Under the pieces are notes generated by a model, which saw only the letters and a program-made list of their open reading frames with translations, was not told the DNA's origin and searched no databases. From Codonopsis lanceolata (Eukaryota; Streptophyta; Magnoliopsida; Asterales; Campanulaceae): a stretch of DNA of 64,000 nucleotides. Below, one piece after another: positions 10,421 through 23,211 of this stretch (position 1 is its first letter; the number at the start of each line of letters is the position of its first letter). Made by a program: the position numbers and the translations under genes. Where the stretch lies: assembly GCA_013146195.2 (NCBI GenBank), contig CM028381.1, positions 58,534,744-58,598,743 on the forward strand, written 5' to 3'.

Positions 10421-13400
10421 GAAATTGATGAATTTGGTGATAAAATCTAGCAGTCGAAACCTGCATAGGATAGATATGTGTTACCCTTTGAACCTTCCAT
10501 CGAAAACACATATTTACTTTACTGGTTGATCAGTATACATGATGTCTTTGAACTGTTCTGCCGTTAGTGTAAATGATCATATTCTTTACACATGAATCTT
10601 CCTAACATAATTCAGTTCTCATAGCTATGCTCTTTCATGGCCTTGAACATACGCCTAGTTCTGTGAGAGGGTCTAAGAATTGAGCCTCACACAATTCCCC
10701 GAAGTGGCCCTACTTCTCTATCACATAGGTGATTCATACTTAGGAATCATTAAAAGTCATATGCTTATCCTCTTTCACACGAGCATCACTGTTACAAAGG
10801 GTGACCCCCATAGTGAAGCTAAGAGTTTTTTTACAATTATGGTGTCCCTTTGAACCAAGATCTTGGGATCTCTAGTCAACAAGGTTGGGTTTTCATTGTA
10901 TCAACTCATATCTAGAGGCTTAAGTCTCATTCCTTTGGAAGACTTATCAACTAACTCTCTATTTAACCATTTGGTTAATGGATCCGCTAAATTATCCTTG
11001 ACTTCACATAGTCAATAGAGATAGTTCTAGTTGAGACTAGTTGTCTAATGGTATTGTGTTTGCTACGTATATGTCTAGACTTACCATTGTACATATTACT
11101 TTGTACCCTGCCAATTGCCGATTGACTATCGCAATGTATGCAGATTGCAGGCTCAAGTTTTGTTCATCTGGGAACATCTTCTAAGAATTGACGTAGCCAT
11201 TCAGTTTCTTCACCACTTTTGTCTAAAGCTATAAACTCAAACTCCATCGTGGATCTAGTTATGACAGTCTGCTTAGAAGATTTCCCTGATATGGCTGCAC
11301 CTACCAAAGTGAAAACAAATCCACTAGTAGACCTTGAGTCTTTAATATCTGAGATCCAATTAGCATCACAGTATCCTTCAATCACTGCTGGATCTCTTGT
11401 ATAGTGCAATCCATAGTCACGAGTAAATATTAAGTACCTTAGTACTCTGACTATCGCTTTGTCAATGATCAGTCCCAGGATTACTCATATATATACTCAG
11501 TTTACTCACAGCATAGGCAATGTCTGGCCTTGTACAACTCATTAAGTACATCAGACTTCCTATGATTCTTGAGTATTCTTCCTGAGAAACAGTCTCACCT
11601 CTATTCTTTGATAAATATAGACTAGTGTCAATAAGAGTTCTAGCTACTGCAATGTCATCCTTCCTAAACTTCTCTAGAATTTTATCCACGTTTGTGACTG
11701 ATTTAATGTAAGTCCACTTGAAATTCTAGAAATTTTAACACCAAGGATTACATCTGCTAACCCCATATCTTTCATGTCAAATTTCTATTTTAACATGTCT
11801 TTTGTGGATTTAATCATATTATCATTACTACCAATGATTAGCATGTCATCTACGTAAAGACATAAAATGACATAATCATTTTCATTTTCCTTTACATATA
11901 CATATTTATCACATTTATTGATCATAAATCCACAACCCAACATGGCATAATCAAATTTATCATGCCACTGTTTTGGTGCTTGTTTTAAGCCATACAATGA
12001 CTTAACCAACTTGCACACTTTGTTTTCTTGTCCTGGAGCAGAAAATCCTTCTGGTTGTTCCATGTAAATCTCCTCTTTTAAATCACCATTTAGAAATGCA
12101 GTCTTTACATCCATTTGATGTACTTCAAGATTTCACAACGCGACAATTGCAAGTACTATCCTAATTGATGTTATTCTCGTAACTGGAGAATAAGTATCAA
12201 AGTAATCAAGACCTTCACGTTGCTGTGACCTTTAATTACAAGTCTGACCTTATACTTATCAATTGATCCATTTGCTTTAATCTTTCTCTTGAAAATCCAC
12301 TTATAACCTAGTGGTTTACTTCCCGGGGGAAGATCCACTAATTCCCAAGTGTGATTTTGAAGGATGGAATCAATTTCACTTTTGATAGCCTATTTCCAAA
12401 GAGGTCCTTCAGAAGAACTCCAACTTCTTTATAGCTTTGAGGTTCACTTTTCAGCATGTAGGTTAGAAAATCCGAACCAAAGGATTTTTCTACCCTAGCT
12501 CTTTTGATGCGTCTAAGTTCTACCTCTTCTACCTCATTCTCATCATGCTTTTCTTCTATTGAATCATGTATTTGTTCAGATGAGCTAGACACACTACTCA
12601 ATCTGCATGGAAATACATTTTCAAAGAACAAGACATTTCTTGATTCAATTATTGTATTTTTGTGTATGTCTACAATTTTAGAATCACGCACAAGAAGTCG
12701 ATAAGCGCTGTTGTTATGTGCATAACCAATGAATATGCAATCAATAGTTTTCGGTCCTACTTTCACCTTTTTAGGTAAAGGAACCGAAACCTTTGCAAGA
12801 CACCCCCATACTCGCAAGTATTTGTAGGATGGAACTCTTCCATGCCACATCTTGTAAGGGCTTTTGTCAAACTTCTTGTGGGGTACCTTATTTTAAAGGT
12901 AATTAGCTGACATCACGGCTTCTCTCCACATGTTATGTGATAATCCAGAACTTAACAACATGGCATTCATCATCTCTTTAAGAGTTCGATTTTTACGTTC
13001 ATCAATGTCATTCAGTTGAGGTGCATAAGGTGTTGTTGTCTCGTGGATGATACCATGCTCAACACAGTATATAACAAATGGTGACTCATATTCACCTCCA
13101 CGATCACTTCTTAGCATCTTAACCTTTCTGTTGAGTTGGTTCTCAACCTCAGTTTTATAGAGAATAAACTTCTTTATGGTTTCATCTTTACTTTTGAGAA
13201 GATACACATAGTTAGTGCTATCATCAACAAAATTAATGAAGTACTTATTTCCACCACGTGATTGTGTTGATTTAAAATCACACACATCAGTGTGAATTAA
13301 TCCAAGTGGTTCACTATTTGTTTCAATAGTATGAAATGATGTCCTTGTTAACTTTGCCTCTACACAAGTTTCACACTTGTGTTTGGAATCGATTTGGAAT

Positions 13401-14391
13401 TTAGCCTTGTAATTCATGTTAATTAACCTGCGTAGGTATCTATAATTAGCATGTCCTAATCTACCATGCCACGCATAGGAAGACTCAAGCAAATAAACAG
13501 AAGACTTATTCTTATTATTGTTGTTTGCTGGTTTAACAACCATTACACTAAGCTTAAACAGCCCTTCAGTTACATAACCTTTTCCAACAAACATTCCCCT
13601 CTTGGACAAAGTTACTACATCTGACTCAAAAACAATACAGAAGCCATGCTTCACCAGCAGAGTTCCGACCACTAGTTAGGTTCTTCTGGATATCTGGAAC
13701 ATATAGTACATTGTTGAGAGTCAGTTCTTTCCCCGACGTCATCTTCAGTACCATTTTGCCTTGACCTTTGACTTCAGAAGTGGCAGAATTTCCCATAAAT
13801 ATCTTCTCACCATTCTCAGTAGCTTCAAAGGTACTGAACATCTCTCTGTTGGAGCACACATGCTGCTAGCACCATTGTCGATCCACCATTGATTGGGGTT
13901 TGAACCCACCAAGTTCACTTCAGTGACAACTGCAGCAAGGCTCAGGTCCGATACATCTTGAGAGATGTCATCCACCATGTTTGATTCACGATCTTTACTT
14001 GGCTTTTTGCAAGCCGTAACATTATAACCCGTGCCACCACAATTGTAGCACTTCCCAGAAAATCTCTTCTTGGAGATTCCTCCTTTGGGTCCCAAACTGA
14101 CGCTTTTTTCCAGCAACAGCTTTGCCTTTTCCTTTTAAGCTTTGGCCATGCTCTACCATATTGGCTTTAGCAGCCACACAAATGAATGTCTTCTTATCAG
14201 AACCCATGTTGTCCTCTTCAATACGAAGTTTGGCAACCAGCTATTCCACATTGATATCCTTTCGTTTGCGTTTCAGATAGCTCTTGAAATCTTTCTAAGC
14301 TAGAGGCAATTTCTCAATAATTGCAACCACTTGAAAGGTTTCACTCACAACCATCCCTTCAGTTAGAATTTCGTGAAAAATCACTTGCAAC

Positions 14392-14548
14392 TAGGGGTGT
14401 GCAGTAGTTTTTCGGAACCGACCGGAGCAATCAAAACTGGACCGGACCAATTTTTTGGTTTGGTCGTAGATCTGAATTTTCATAGAACCAGTCATTTGGG
14501 TCGGTCCCGATTCTTGAACTAAAAATACATGGAACCGGACCAAACCCA

Positions 14549-14620
<72 letters not shown>

Positions 14621-15180
14621 TATTTCCGTTTTGAGAGTGTGATTTGATCAAGTAAATGGACACCATGATCACTTCAAGTTTTTCATTCTTCAGTCCCTAA
14701 ATTTGATTTTAAGAGCACACCTATCACCTTTTATATTCTTATGTTATAGAAATTACAAACATGGGGCCAAATTCCATTTGTTCTGCATTGACTGCTCTTC
14801 TGCAAATAGTTATGTTTGATCAAATATGTATTGGGAGGTTAGAAATTTGTGAAGATGATGGAGATGGAGCTAGGTAAGGGATAGCTAACACATAAATTGT
14901 GCAAGGTTGGGTAGGGTTTTTAATTATTTTTTTTCAAGTTTAAGCCTTTAAAATTTTATAACATATTTGTGTTAAACAGTTAAAAAGTAAAAAATCATAG
15001 TATTGGTCCGGTCCTGGTTCTCGTACCTCTTCGATTGGTTATGGGCCAGACCAATGTATTAGTTCTCATGCATATTGGGTTGGTTCCGGTTCTAATTTTT
15101 TTAGAACTGTACTATTGGTTTGGTTCCGGTTTTCTCTTTTTTCCAAAAAAATGGACCGAACCGGTCCAAGATCACCCCTA
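14392..15180. mobile_element. non-autonomous hAT element nested in copia gag
   Basis: 789 bp with inverted ends TAGGGGTG...CACCCCTA and many subterminal GGACCGG/CCGGTCC-like words, typical of non-autonomous plant hATs. It is flanked by 8-bp duplications, CTTGCAAC (14384-14391) and CTTGTAAC (15181-15188), one mismatch apart. It splits the copia gag coding sequence. No transposase is encoded. Confidence 0.9.
14553..14616. repeat. (AT)n microsatellite inside the hAT
   Basis: About 64 bp of uninterrupted alternating T and A. The overlapping YIYIYI open frame is an artefact of the repeat. Confidence 0.95.
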
Positions 15181-15812
15181 CTTGTAACTCTTGCACTTGA
15201 CTGTAGGCAGTCATGGAATCCACCAATTTATAATCCAGGAAGTGACCAACAATAAACTTCTTGGCTCCAGCATCTTCGGATGTATACTTGTGGTCCAATG
15301 ATGTCCACAACTCCTTTGACGTTTTCTTATAACAATAAACATTGTACAATGAGTCTGTCAACCCATTCAGTACATAGTATCTGCAAAGGAAATCAGAATG
15401 ATTCGATGCGTCCACAACAGTAGCAGCTTGGACATCATTCTAATTCTCACCCACCGATGAATGATCTTCTTTGAGAAACCTCGCTAGGTTCAGGGTGGTC
15501 AAGTAGAACAACATCTTCTGCTGCCATCACTTGAAATTCAAGCCACTGAACTTCTCCAGTTTCTCGCTATGATGCATCGGAATAGTAGGTTTTGCCACAA
15601 TCTGATTCACAGGAGCATTGGTGACTGTTGGATTCGAAGTCGAGGGATTCACAGTCACATTGTTCTCCATTCCAGTAGTTTAGGTATTTGGTTCAGTTGT
15701 CATATCTGAAATATGAACACAATACACAATTATGTATTTTTGTAAAAGTATGATTTTCCATTTTGAAAGGTCTACTGTTATCTAAGATAACAACACGAAT
15801 TTGTTTTAAGAT

Positions 15813-16538
15813 TGTTAGAAAATAGTACAGGGAAATCAATATAGAATTACAGGAAATAAAACAAAAAATTGTTACTGCTGTTATGGATCTGCTGTTAGCA
15901 AGTCTTCTTTAGTCTGCTTGTAAAGAAGGCTTGTGAAAACTTTGCTGCTAGACTAAGACTTGGAAGTCTACTGGTAGACTAAGCCTTGGAAGTCTGCTAG
16001 TGGACTAAAGTCTACTGGTACAGAACGAAGTCTGCTGGCGGATGCAGTTTGCTGTCTCCCAGAATACAACAGAGACACCGGTGAGACCTTTAGCACTAAG
16101 GTTTCCGACGAACTGAGATTATGTCTGACTCTATCACCAATATTGAAAGAGGAGGCCAAGGAATTTTGCTCAACGAAAATTGAAGAATGGAGAGAAACAG
16201 AGATTGTCCTAAAACTGTGTTTCTTAATTGTGGAGATCGTCTCCATTTATAGGAGAAAACCGAGACTAATTAAAGACCAAATAATATCTTTTCATTAAAG
16301 CTGGTAATAACAACACATAAAGGCTGTTATAAATGTTGGAGTTACAAAAACAAAAGAATAATTAACAAAATGTGGGTTGGTCAGAACATGCAAATTTGGT
16401 CCGACATTCGTGTCCGCGGGACGCGCTCGCACATGAGTACGGTACCGCGAAGGCTAAACTGGACCATGATTTACCCCCACCCCTGCGCAAGCGTACGCAA
16501 GAAAGAGCCTTTATTTTATACAAGCGCATTCTTACTAC
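15813..16538 (-). repeat. 5' LTR of the copia element, truncated
   Basis: Begins TGTTAGAAAATAG and follows the 3' LTR in order up to cttactac at 16538, where the next LTR starts. The distal part, holding the TATA box and the outer end, is absent. Confidence 0.85.
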
Positions 16539-18301
16539 TGTGAGGTTCTTGGTGCGACCAGCGCCCGCGCCTGGATAGGGGTGCGCGTGACGGGACACCA
16601 CCGCCTCGCTCCACCCTCCCTTGTTTAGGGAAGACGAAATCCAAAGTGCGAGAGAGAGTCTTTGTCTATGTTAGCACGTTGAATGTGCCTCGGTTGCCTT
16701 GAGTGGATTTTGTATCCAAAATGGGAACTAAAGGTTTCCTCATGTCGTTATCCCTTATTTCGTGGATAATGGATATGGGAATGCATTACCTTTCCATTCT
16801 CATTCTCCCCTTTTTTCTGTCAGGGGATAATAGAGAAGTGCAAGAAAAGATATTGCGACGTCCCCACTTATGGATTTAATAAAATGGCCTTATGGTCCAA
16901 TCAGATCACTATGGGAGCTAGAGGCCCCACTGGATCTGAAAGTTTTAGAGTCGCCACCTTTATTTTAAGGCAAAAAAATAAAGGAAAACCGTAAAAAAAA
17001 CCGAGATTTTAGAAAACGGGTTCGGGGCTAAGTTACGAGTTGGGAAGGTGCTAGGCACCCAACTCGCCCTTCGGTCTCAAAGCGTTTTTGGTCAAGTATG
17101 CTCATTGTTATATTAATCTAGCAAATAAATAAGGTCTTATTTTGACAAGGGAAAATTAAACAGATACATTCGTGGCTACATTATTTACTGACTCGACCGC
17201 CTCCTTCCAATAATTACAAACACATTTAAGAATATTTGGCCATTATAACGGCTCTTTTACATATTATTTCCTAATCTAATCCGGCAAAGACAACGGCTTA
17301 TATTGGCTACATTGCCGGATTTAAAATACAATTTTAAATAATAAATGAACTGAAAGTAAAGAAATAAATAAAAACGCCCCTTAAAGGCTATTACCTTTTA
17401 GAGCGGCGTGCTGCCTCTTCTGAGAGGGAGTCTTTTTGTTGTTGTTGTTGTTGTTGTGTTGTTGTTGTGTTTATGTGTTTGTGTGTTGTGTGTTGTGTGA
17501 ATTTGGGCGTAGAATCTTTTATTTGTTTATTTTGTTGTTTGAAATCGGGCAGCGTAACGGCAGGGTGTGTGTGTTTGTGTGTATTTGTGTGTGTGTGTTT
17601 ATGTATTTGTGTGTGTGTGTGTGCGAGTTATGTGTGTGTGTGTGAGGGAGGGGACGGCAGGAGAGGGGCTGTGAGAGTGAGGGAGTATGTATGTGTGTGA
17701 GGGGGCGCTGAATGAGGGATTGTGGGAGAGGGATGGCTGCTGAGTTTGAGGGATTATGAGAGTAAAATTGAGAGATAATTGTGAGAGAGAGAGTGTGGGC
17801 CGCTGGGAATTATTGAGAGTGAAATTGTGTGTGTGAGATTGAGAGGGTGGGCCGGCTGGAGAAATGAGAGAGAGTGAGTTTGTGAGAGATTTTGCTGGGA
17901 GAGAGAGAGAGTTCGTGGGGAGGGCTCTTATTCAGAGATTATGAGAGGAGTATATTATATATATATAGTGGGAAACTTAATGATTAAGGGAAATGGGGGA
18001 AGGGGGAACCGGCTGCCATTTACTTTCTTTTCTTTTTTTTTTTTTTTTTATTCTTTGTTCTTTCTTTTTTATTTCTCTTTTCGTTTTCTTTTTTTTTGTT
18101 TTGTTTCTTTTCTTTGTTTTTTGATTTCTTTTGTCTTTTTTCTTTGTTTATTTTCTTTCTTTTTTGTTTCTTTTCTTTTTGATTTTTGTTTTATTTATCT
18201 TTTTACCTTTATTCCTAAACATACAAAGAAATAATTAGTAGTTCATTTTGTAATATTTAATTGACAATATAAAATAGGGGTACGAATTTGGGGTGTCTAC
18301 A
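16539..18301 (-). repeat. 3' LTR of the large gypsy-like element (TGTAGACACC family)
   Basis: On the minus strand it begins TGTAGACACCCC and ends CCTCACA. It is 1,763 bp and includes a conserved block with gtgctaggcacccaactcgc around 17050. Related LTRs occur alone at 39383-41177 and 50940-52753. It also holds GT-rich (17430-17645) and T-rich (18020-18200) simple sequence; the apparent proteins there are low-complexity artefacts. Confidence 0.85.
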
Positions 18302-18312
18302 GAGCCCCTCAA
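18302..18312 (-). other. polypurine tract
   Basis: The minus strand reads TTGAGGGGCTC directly before the 3' LTR, supporting minus-strand orientation. Confidence 0.5.
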
Positions 18313-18439
18313 CGATGGAGTTTACGAGTAACCCGAAATTTACCAAGTAAACGAACATCGTTGATAAGATAGACTCCCAAATTCGAGATAAGAAAATATT
18401 AGGAAAGATGTATATTAGATATAAGATATGTAAATATTT

Positions 18440-19715
18440 ATATGTTGCAATGGTCTGACCTATCGAGATAGTCGCCACGTATTCCTTAACAAAGGAAATC
18501 GACTGCACGTAGTTCGTCCACTGGGACTAAATGTGGCGGTGTAAGTGTTGTGGTGCAAGTGCGACAATATTAAATGAGCAAGTGTGGCAAAGCTTTATCA
18601 AATAAGTACGACAAGGGTAAATATGTGCGTGATGGTCGCTTGTGATAGATCGCCACGTATCCTTAAACAAGGAATCAGACCAATCGTAGTTCGCCTGTGG
18701 CTATGCGGTGTGAATTGTTTCCTAGGAACTCAGCCTCTATTGGAGAACAAGACCTTTCCCTATAAATCCGGGGATGTGTACCCCTTAAAGGAAAGTTTCC
18801 CACATAGCCAAAATGTATGGACTGTATTGCCTCCTCAGGAACTTAGCCTTCAACAGAGAACAAAACCTTTCCCTATCAATCCGGGGCTGTGTACCCCTTA
18901 AAGGAAAGTTTCCAAACATCAAACAAATGCACTGTTAAAAAGGAAAATACCTTCCTTTCCTTTACCGCTTGTCGTGTCCATGCGCCGATGTTGCTTTGTT
19001 GTCGCTTGTCGCTTTACTTGTTTGTTGTTGCACTTTCGGAGATTTTTCTTTTGTCATCGTTCCGCCTTCGCAGAAAATCTTTTCCCCGTCCCACTTTGTT
19101 TTCGGCTTTAGTCGAAAATATTTCTTGATGTCGCATTTTTCTTGTTGCTCCTTCTAACCTTGGTCGAAGCTTCCTTTTTTCTTTGTAGCATCTTTTGTAT
19201 CACCGATATCATCTTTTCTTTCTTCTTTGTTTTCTTTTTGTTTCATTTTCTAGCTTTAGCGAAAATTTCTTCTTCTCCGCATTTGTTCTTGTTGCACGCG
19301 AAAATTTTTCTCTCTTGTACATGCATTTCTCCCTCTCTCGATTTTTTTTGTTTTTCATTTTTTTTTTTTTTTTTTTTGTTTTTTGTTTTTTTTTTTTTTT
19401 TTTTGAAATCAAAACTCAATCGAAAAAGAGTTTTTCTTTTATTTGAGAACAAAAGCAAACTTCTTTTTTTAAATTTTCCTAAAAGGAAATTATTCTAAAG
19501 TCGTGGTAGGAATCTGCACGACTTACCATTGTGCCGGTGGTCGCCGCTGGCGGATTCGACCGATCTTGGCATTTTGCCACTCTTCGGGATTTTATTCTTT
19601 TTCTGTTTTTTTTTTTTTTTTTTTTTGTGATGGTCGGACCTATAAAGATAGGCTCACGTATTCCCTATTAAAGGAAATCGCACTGCGTAGTTCATTTCCT
19701 CACTGGGATTTTATT
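18440..19715. repeat. repeated motif block in the 3' untranslated region of the gypsy-like element
   Basis: Three copies of a phrase built as gatggtc, then gata with gtcgccacgtattcc, aaaggaaatcg and gtagttc lie near 18450-18520, 18630-18700 and 19630-19715. A second duplicated unit (ccctataaatccgggg, gtgtaccccttaaagg) is found at 18725-18815 and 18840-18915. Such degenerate repeats are common between gag-pol and the 3' LTR of Tat-type elements. Confidence 0.65.
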
Positions 19716-19993
19716 CTTGCTCACTCTTTTTCTTTTCTCTCTTTTTTTTTCTTTTGTTTTTGTTTTTGTTTTTTGTTGTTTTTTTGTTTTTTTTTTTGTT
19801 ATTGAGAAGAATGTAAAAGAATATGGTATATATGTACAATATATACATTTTTTTAATGAAATCAAATGTTTATTTACATGTAAATTATGTACATATATAT
19901 ATATATATTTAAAAAAAATGGCAAGTGTGTATTTACGTAAAGAATGATACAATTTTTTTTTTTTTGTGGTTTGTTTTTGTTTTGTTTTTTGTT

Positions 19994-20024
<31 letters not shown>

Positions 20025-21366
20025 TGTTTGTTTTTGTTTTTTTTTTTTTGTTTTTTTTTTTTGAAAACCTGTACAAATATTTACAATGCAGTCTAATTTT
20101 ATATGATGCAAAATTTATAAACACATGCAGACTCAAGACGCACGCACAAAGTAAAGCTATACCGACCTAACGGGTAATGGCACGATGTATTTCCAAAATG
20201 GATTTTAAAGGAAAATACCTTCGGGTTCGAGCAGGCTTCCTTTTTTTTTTTTATGAGATGCGGGGAAAGGAAAAGGCAGATACCTCCTTGGCCATATAAT
20301 TGTTGCAGGGCTATATTTGGCATAAGCCTATTCTCACAACTCCTGCATTTTCCTTTGTAATCAGACAGGGCAGCGGTGGATGATCGGAATCCAAGTCATC
20401 GAGCTGTTTCAGGACAATGGCAACGCAGATGATGAATAGGGCGAGGATACTTCTGGTTTTTCTCATCCTGATGAGACTGAGCTTTTTCTGTGCCTTCGTA
20501 GAAGAAGTATATGGGACCGGCCGGGTGGACGCCACGTATTGATGGATCGCCCGGCTTAAGCTGCAAATGAAGGATAGTTTTGGAGGAAACAAAGGGGGTA
20601 AAGGCAATAATAGATATGTACATGCCATTAATGCATAATCTAAACTTCTTTAGCAATTATTCCTAAGTTGCACCTTAGGACCCGTAATATTATATTTTAG
20701 TGTATTATTGTGAGCTTTCCTGTCGTGGTTTTTCTTCTTCTTTTGTCAGACGAGCCCCCTTGCATGCTGAAGATTGGAGGTAAGATGCCGAGGTTTCAAA
20801 GAGTGCCTTCCCTCTCCTTATTTTTATTCTTTTTTTTTTTTTTTTTTTTTTTTGTTTTTGTATTTTTCATCATTTTTTTTATTTGCTCTAATTTTTGCCT
20901 AAGCCGCCCTTTCGGGTTTTCAGCCTAGCGAGCCCTTATTTCTCCTTTTTCATTTCTTTTTTTTTCATTTTTTTGAATGCCCTAACTTTTGCCTAGGCCG
21001 CCTTTCGGTTTTCACCTAGCGGCCGGAGAGAGGGAAACACTTGTTGGATAGAATGGATCGAGCATAATACCTTTTGAGCTCGTTGAGATTGGAGGCTGAA
21101 CAAGGTCTTCTTTCTTGGCTTGTGGAGAATACGACATCTCCTGACAGGATCTCTTTGACAATATACATCGTGGAAGAGAGGGGTAGCAATTTGATAAGTA
21201 GCCCCAAGATTTTTAGTTCGATGGCATGACATGATAGCGAGAGGTCCCCTGGGATGAGGTCTTTTCTTGGTCTCCTCGCCGCTTTTGATTTGACTATAGC
21301 CCAAGATGCCGTTGTTGGATTTGGGAATGGTCACTATTTTGGACCCAGATCGGTGTTTTTTTCTTT

Positions 21367-21397
<31 letters not shown>

Positions 21398-21440
21398 GTA
21401 ATTTTTATTTTTTTTTTTTTTTTATTTTTTTTTTACCCGA
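19190..21440. repeat. T-rich low-complexity tracts
   Basis: Runs of T, often ttttg repeats, lie near 19190-19410, 19605-19625, 19730-19800, 19955-20065, 20830-20880 and 21360-21435. The long F-rich or K-rich open frames over them are artefacts. Between them a short hairpin-like phrase (gcctaggccgcctttcgg...cacctagcggc) occurs at 20990-21025, with a relative at 20900-20930. Confidence 0.85.
20311..20466 (-). CDS. small ORF with one hydrophobic segment, unknown
   Basis: A 51-residue frame starting MRKTRSILALFIICVAIV. Basic residues are followed by about 14 hydrophobic ones, as in a signal anchor, then a polar tail. It lies between the gag-like frames and the 3' LTR on the element's sense strand, where some gypsy elements keep an extra reading frame. 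I recognise no family, it is short, and chance is a fair alternative. Confidence 0.2.
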   Translation of the reverse strand: MRKTRSILALFIICVAIVLKQLDDLDSDHPPLPCLITKENAGVVRIGLCQI

Positions 21441-21948
21441 ATGAAGTTGACGTGTGGTCGCTTTCATGCTTTCCTTTTAACTTGTAGTGACCATTCCGCT
21501 TGATGCGGTGGAGCTTTTGTCCGATTGGTCGCATCCTCCCGACATACGAGGGTCCTGTTTGACTATGGTCGGGTCTACCCCTCGACACATCTTTATAGGA
21601 CCAAGTAAGCATGTCCACGAACTTTTGAAGAGATCCATGGGTGGTGTTCTTTTGAGCCTCAGTAGTCGCCGATTTCGACTTCTTTTGATTTCCTTGTCCA
21701 AATTTTGATTGATGGTGGATCGCCTTCGCTGTCGTCGCTGATGATGTCTCTCGCTCTACCGACTTTACAAGCTCAAGATTTTTTTTTCTTTTGGGTCCTA
21801 TTAAATGACTCATTATTATAATTATTTAATGCGTCTTTTAATGTAGGTGCAACTAAGAAATAAGCAAAGACGCTTAGATTATTATTAAAAGCACACCGCA
21901 TGGTTTATTACATTATTGAGGACCCGGGTTTGAGATCCTCAATTTTAG

Positions 21949-22051
21949 GAGCGGATTGGTAGATGACCAAACCGTAAGGCTAGGGAAAGGAATATGGGTA
22001 CTAATTTTAGGGAGCGGATTGGTAGATGACCAAACCGTAAGGCTAGGAAAG
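21949..22051. repeat. tandem duplication of a ~60-bp unit
   Basis: Two near-identical copies of gagcggattggtagatgac with ccaaaccgtaaggctagg lie side by side. Confidence 0.85.
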
Positions 22052-22251
22052 GAATAGGGGTAATATATCCAAAGTAGTCCACCGTGACTGGCGGTGTCAA
22101 CAATTGGCCAAAAAGGCTGGTCGTAGTATACTAGTTCTCGCAGAGGCTTATTAGAAGTAGACCCACACTCGCCAGGAGCTTCTCATAATCGCACTCTCTG
22201 TCATGCCCAGAAGTTGCCATCAACCTCAATCATGTTGATTTGAGGTGAGGG

Positions 22252-22575
22252 TTATTGATTATATTTGGTCCGGGAGGGCTTTTCAATAACCTTATCATCT
22301 ATAAGATCCTCGAATGGCATTTTTGAGCCGATAGCATTTATCTGGTGAGTGACCGCCGCAATGATGATATTCACAAGATCGGGCATGATTCCGTGTCTCC
22401 GGGGGGTCCGTGGCTTATAATTTTCCATAGGCTTTAACACCTCAGTGCCATTAGCCCCGCAGATCACGCATGTGAGGCTTCGCAGCCTCATCATAATGGC
22501 GTTCTCGATTTTCAAATTTCGCCGGACCATTATTTCCTCCGATCGTTGATAGATCCGTCCGCTCCATAAGACCAT
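22252..22575 (-). CDS. uncharacterised frame of the gypsy-like element
   Basis: A 107-codon frame with VICGANG and a basic N-terminal half. No domain recognised. It lies downstream of the gag-like frames in the element's sense orientation and may be a decayed part of the same polyprotein. It has no visible promoter of its own. Confidence 0.3.
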   Translation of the reverse strand: MVLWSGRIYQRSEEIMVRRNLKIENAIMMRLRSLTCVICGANGTEVLKPMENYKPRTPRRHGIMPDLVNIIIAAVTHQINAIGSKMPFEDLIDDKVIEKPSRTKYNQ

Positions 22576-22755
22576 GGAACAAGGCCATAATTTTGGGTAG
22601 AAAAAGTGGGATGATGAATTTCCTACCGCATTAACAATTGGTGTGGTGGAAGGCGCTACCGGCCGTTTTCCCTTTAGAGTAATCTGAAAGAGGTAGGATG
22701 CGTATTGGCTTGTAATTGGCCACCGTATATCATCATCAATACGAGCCTATCTCTA

Positions 22756-23004
22756 CTATTTCTTTAAAATTGGTGTGGAAGGTACCGCATGTGTTCCTGT
22801 AAATGGGCCGAGGTTTTTGATAAACATTCTGCATGACTCAATTCTGATCAGTCTGGCCAAAGGTCCTGGGCTAACTTTTTTTCCACCGATCGCGAACTCA
22901 AAGACAAGCCTTTTTCCTCTGGGTGCACGACTCAAGGTCCCTTCTATTTTCTCGGATCGGTGTTGTTTTGTACCTTTCCAGAACGCCAGCCTATCTCGTC
23001 CCAC
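22756..23004 (-). CDS. uncharacterised frame of the gypsy-like element
   Basis: An 82-codon basic frame (GPLARLIRIESC, FIKNLGPFTGTH). No family recognised. The overlapping plus-strand frame (22775-23035) is no better supported. Its position between the other two minus-strand frames suggests one disrupted gag-like coding region. Confidence 0.3.
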   Translation of the reverse strand: MGRDRLAFWKGTKQHRSEKIEGTLSRAPRGKRLVFEFAIGGKKVSPGPLARLIRIESCRMFIKNLGPFTGTHAVPSTPILKK

Positions 23005-23211
23005 GATTCATGGTGCCGCTTATCGACAACATTAGCCATTGGCCCGTACCCCTATTAGGGTGAGGTGAAAATTGAAGCCATAGCCTCAAAGCTAGCCCTC
23101 GATCGCATGCCAATGAATAAGATTTTGCTGATATGTGGCATCCATTCCATCAAATTTTTCTATGCTCCGCATTTTGAATTTGAAAGGCAACACCGCCAAG
23201 CAGTTGTAATG

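Larger units (their letters stand above)
10901..15703 (-). pseudogene. copia gag-pol polyprotein, broken
   Basis: Start at 15703 (MTTEPNT, stop at codon 8). Gag continues with a copia gag domain (RYYVLNGLTDSLY, ELWTSLDHKYTSED) at about 15181-15415, where the hAT interrupts it. The zinc knuckle (CYNCGGTGYNVTAC, about 14040) has Y in place of the usual His. The protease site reads WWIDNGASS instead of the usual D-S/T-G-A. Integrase (12893-13672) keeps the HGRLGH...CETC zinc region, HTDVCD, RSDRGGEY and the ERKNRTLKEM glutamate. RT (11785-12114) keeps DVKTAFLNG and YVDDM. RNase H has GYCDANW and HCDSQSA, ending at the stop at 10901. Several frameshifts and stops split it. Confidence 0.9.
9354..16538 (-). 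mobile_element. Ty1/copia LTR retrotransposon (dead, nested insertions)
   Basis: Two related LTRs (9354-10405 and 15813-16538) flank a decayed gag-pol in copia order (gag, protease, integrase, RT, RNase H) on the minus strand. A 789-bp hAT sits in the gag. The 5' LTR is cut at 16538 by the start of the next LTR element, and the missing part of that LTR is not seen on the far side of that element. The left flank is caact (9349-9353); the matching target duplication is lost. Confidence 0.9.

Noticed and set aside
11219..11404. Plus-strand frame over the copia RNase H
   Set aside because: Shadow of the real minus-strand coding sequence.
17436..18234. Open frames of 70-100 codons rich in V/C or F
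   Set aside because: They translate GT- and T-rich simple sequence within an LTR; no real protein composition.
19142..20170. Long F-rich or K-rich frames on both strands
   Set aside because: Produced by poly-T runs in the retrotransposon interior.
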